Shown: one piece after another, positions 14,268-16,045 of the stretch | Layout: each line of letters begins with the position of its first letter | How positions within the stretch are numbered: position 1 is the first letter of the stretch | NCBI GenBank assembly: GCA_905209765.1 | Contig: CAJLUE010000038.1 | Location: 1 to 16,045 of the forward strand | Source of the DNA: an uncultured Collinsella sp. | GTDB lineage: Bacteria > Actinomycetota > Coriobacteriia > Coriobacteriales > Coriobacteriaceae | Length of the DNA: 16,045 nt | Direction: 5' to 3' | Made by a program: the position numbers and the translations under genes | The notes under the pieces: generated by a model | What the model was told of the DNA's origin: nothing | What the model saw: only the letters and a program-made list of their open reading frames with translations | Databases searched by the model: none

Positions 14268-16007
14268 ATGGCGAACGACAGCAAGACATGGCGGTGCGGA
14301 AAGTACGAGCTCAGCTTTGACCGTCCGCGCATCATGGGCGTCCTCAACGTGACGCCCGATTCGTTTAGCGACGGCGGTGAGCACTTTGACCAGGATGCCG
14401 CTATCGAGTACGGCCTGGCGATGCTCGATGCCGGCGCCGACATCATCGACGTGGGCGGTGAGTCCACGCGCCCCGGCTTTACCCCGGTCAACCCCGACGA
14501 GGAAGCGCGTCGCGTGCTGCCCGTCGTGCGCGCGCTCGCCAAAGAGGGCGCCATCGTCTCGATCGATACGCGTCATGTGGCGGTTGCCAAGGCGGCTGTG
14601 CGCTGCGGTGCTTCGATTGTCAACGACGTGACGGGCTTCACCGATCCCAAGATGGTTGAGTTCGTTAAGACGAGCACCTGCGGCGTCATCGTAATGCACG
14701 CCGGCGAGGTCGCCGTACCCGCCCGCACGCACGCGACGGTGCAGCTCGATACCTCGGCTGCGGCGTTTGTTGCCGAGAAGGCACGCGAAGCGGCTGCCGA
14801 GGCTGCGCGCGAGGCCGAGAAGCCGGCCCGTCGCCGTCGCGGCAAGTTGCTGGGCGAGCCCAAGGTTGAGGCCAAGCTTCCGGGCGGTGTGGTACAGCCC
14901 TCGCTGCCGTTTGGTGAACCGGAGCCCGCGCCCGAGCCTGTTGCCGAGCCGGAGACGCCGGCTGCCGAGCAGACCGCTCCTGCCGCCGAGACTGCAGCGC
15001 CCGAGACCGTGCCCGCAGCTACCGAAGCCGCACCAGAGCCCAGCGACCACCTGGCCGCCATGATGCGCCGCAGCGCCCGCCGCGAGGAAGCCTACGTGCC
15101 CACCTCGCAGCTCCGCCGCTTTACCCTGCCCGATTCTGCGCCCATCATGCGCCGCGTCATGGGCTTTCTGTCCGACCAGGCCCGCACGCTCATCCATGCC
15201 GGCGTGTCGCGCGACCGTATCTGCATCGATCCCGGCCCGGGCTTTGGCAAGACGGCCAACGAAGACATCGTCATCCAGCGCGAGACCGCCAAGATGGCGT
15301 CACTGGGCTACCCGCTCATGTGCGCCGTGTCGCGCAAGCGATTTGTGGGCGCCGTCTCGGGCGTGACCGAGGCCGCCGCGCGCGATGCCGCCACGTTTGG
15401 TGTGTGCCTGGGCGCCATCCAGGCTGGCGCCAACATCGTGCGCGTGCATGACGTCGCGGGCTTTGCGCAGTTCCTGAACGGTTACTGGGCTGTTGCCAAG
15501 CCGCAGCCGCGCCGCGCGTTTGTGGCCGTGGGTTCCAACCTGGGGCATCGTTGCGACAATATCCGCGCTGCGCGCGACATGATTGCCGAGATCCCGCTCA
15601 CTTGCGTGTCCAACTGCTCGCGCATCTACGAGAGCGAGCCGGCCTACGAGACGCGCCAGGACGCGTTTGCCAACGCCGTCATCGAGATTAAGACCGAGCT
15701 GGCGCCGTTGGTGCTGCTCGATGAGCTCATGAAGATCGAGGCCGAGTTGGGCCGCGACCGCTCCAAAAAGGCCAAGGCAAACGGCCCGCGCACCATCGAC
15801 TTGGACCTGCTGTGGATGGATGGTGAGACCCACGGCGGCAAGAAGCTGCGTCTGCCGCATCCGCTAATCGGCGAGCGCGACTTTGTGCTGGTGCCGCTCG
15901 AGGACCTGACGCACGACCCGGCGCGGTTCTTCCGCTACAACGGCGTCGAGGTCAAGGAGCCCGAGGATCGCGTGGGCCATATCGTGGGCGAATTGGGGCG
16001 TATGTAG
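14268..16007 (+). CDS. folP: Dihydropteroate synthase - HPPK fusion (FolP-FolK) with large internal insertion
   Basis: 579 residues joining two consecutive folate enzymes. FolP part: NVTPDSFSDGG (27-37), DVGGESTRPG (61-70), SIDT (98-101), NDVTG (119-123), VMH (142-144), DPGPGFGKT (321-329), SRKRF (355-359) and RVHDV (392-396), all expected for the sulfonamide-target barrel. Between MH and DPG lie about 178 residues, where E. coli FolP has about 46 (from memory). The excess is an Ala/Glu/Arg helix-prone part (about 164-193) and a Pro/Ala/Glu-rich linker (about 212-259). FolK part: FVAVGSNLG (418-426), ESEPAYETRQDAFANAV (455-471), RDRSKKAKANGPRTIDLDLL (496-515) and PHPLIGERDFVLVPL (530-544). 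The ATG is fixed by AGGAGG six bases upstream. Bacterial FolP and FolK are usually separate. Both halves appear catalytically intact. The next gene starts immediately at the stop. Confidence 0.92.
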   Translation: MANDSKTWRCGKYELSFDRPRIMGVLNVTPDSFSDGGEHFDQDAAIEYGLAMLDAGADIIDVGGESTRPGFTPVNPDEEARRVLPVVRALAKEGAIVSIDTRHVAVAKAAVRCGASIVNDVTGFTDPKMVEFVKTSTCGVIVMHAGEVAVPARTHATVQLDTSAAAFVAEKAREAAAEAAREAEKPARRRRGKLLGEPKVEAKLPGGVVQPSLPFGEPEPAPEPVAEPETPAAEQTAPAAETAAPETVPAATEAAPEPSDHLAAMMRRSARREEAYVPTSQLRRFTLPDSAPIMRRVMGFLSDQARTLIHAGVSRDRICIDPGPGFGKTANEDIVIQRETAKMASLGYPLMCAVSRKRFVGAVSGVTEAAARDAATFGVCLGAIQAGANIVRVHDVAGFAQFLNGYWAVAKPQPRRAFVAVGSNLGHRCDNIRAARDMIAEIPLTCVSNCSRIYESEPAYETRQDAFANAVIEIKTELAPLVLLDELMKIEAELGRDRSKKAKANGPRTIDLDLLWMDGETHGGKKLRLPHPLIGERDFVLVPLEDLTHDPARFFRYNGVEVKEPEDRVGHIVGELGRM

Positions 16008-16045
16008 ATGATCGAGATGAATGCTGTTGCCGCCGGTACCGAGCT
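16008..16045 (+). CDS. Start of an unidentified gene, cut by window end
   Basis: An ATG directly follows the TAG of folP-folK, opening the frame MIEMNAVAAGTE; a second ATG lies at 16017. Tight spacing suggests the same operon. Too short to identify. Confidence 0.4.
   Translation, partial: MIEMNAVAAGTE

Noticed and set aside
13397..14554. Long minus-strand open frame across cobB and the start of folP-folK.
   Set aside because: It spans two clearly coding plus-strand genes plus the gap between them and has no recognisable domain.

Overview
The window is high-GC DNA with compact genes, actinobacterial-type codon choice (GTG/CTG/GCC rich) and many short intergenic fold-back repeats. Gene content and repeat style suggest a gut member of the Coriobacteriia, most like Collinsella. 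That assignment rests on recognising sequence style and protein families, not on a database match.

Layout. 1-760: a cytidylate-kinase-like P-loop protein (+), then a small GGGGACAGG hairpin and a terminator. 766-3005 (-): a two-gene operon for an NfnAB-type flavoprotein pair that would couple NADH, NADPH and ferredoxin. 3006-3366: its leader and a perfect inverted repeat around the pth terminator. 3367-3996 (-): peptidyl-tRNA hydrolase. 4111-5841: an accessory island of about 1.7 kb in which two ~204-bp elements with near-identical 24-25 bp terminal inverted repeats bracket one gene (-) for a DUF559/Vsr-like nuclease-fold protein. 5864-8519 (-): prs and glmU, each with its own terminator. 8552-11964 (+): a complete group-I ECF vitamin transporter operon (EcfT, a fused double ATPase, an S component), overlapping or nearly so. 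11965-12488: a cluster of fold-back repeats with no gene. 12489-13307 (-): exodeoxyribonuclease III. 13421-14173 (+): Sir2-type deacylase. 14268-16007 (+): a FolP-FolK fusion with a large Ala/Pro/Glu-rich insertion inside the FolP barrel. 16008-end: start of an unidentified gene.

Most genes are housekeeping: redox balance, translation quality control, PRPP and UDP-GlcNAc supply, folate synthesis, DNA repair, vitamin uptake. The unusual material is (a) the twin-repeat island around the nuclease-like gene, (b) a fold-back element that appears to have been captured in frame as the linker between the two ATPase halves of the ECF transporter, (c) the expanded FolP-FolK fusion, and (d) several distinct fold-back repeat families. 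No CRISPR array, rRNA, tRNA, prophage or recognisable transposase was seen.
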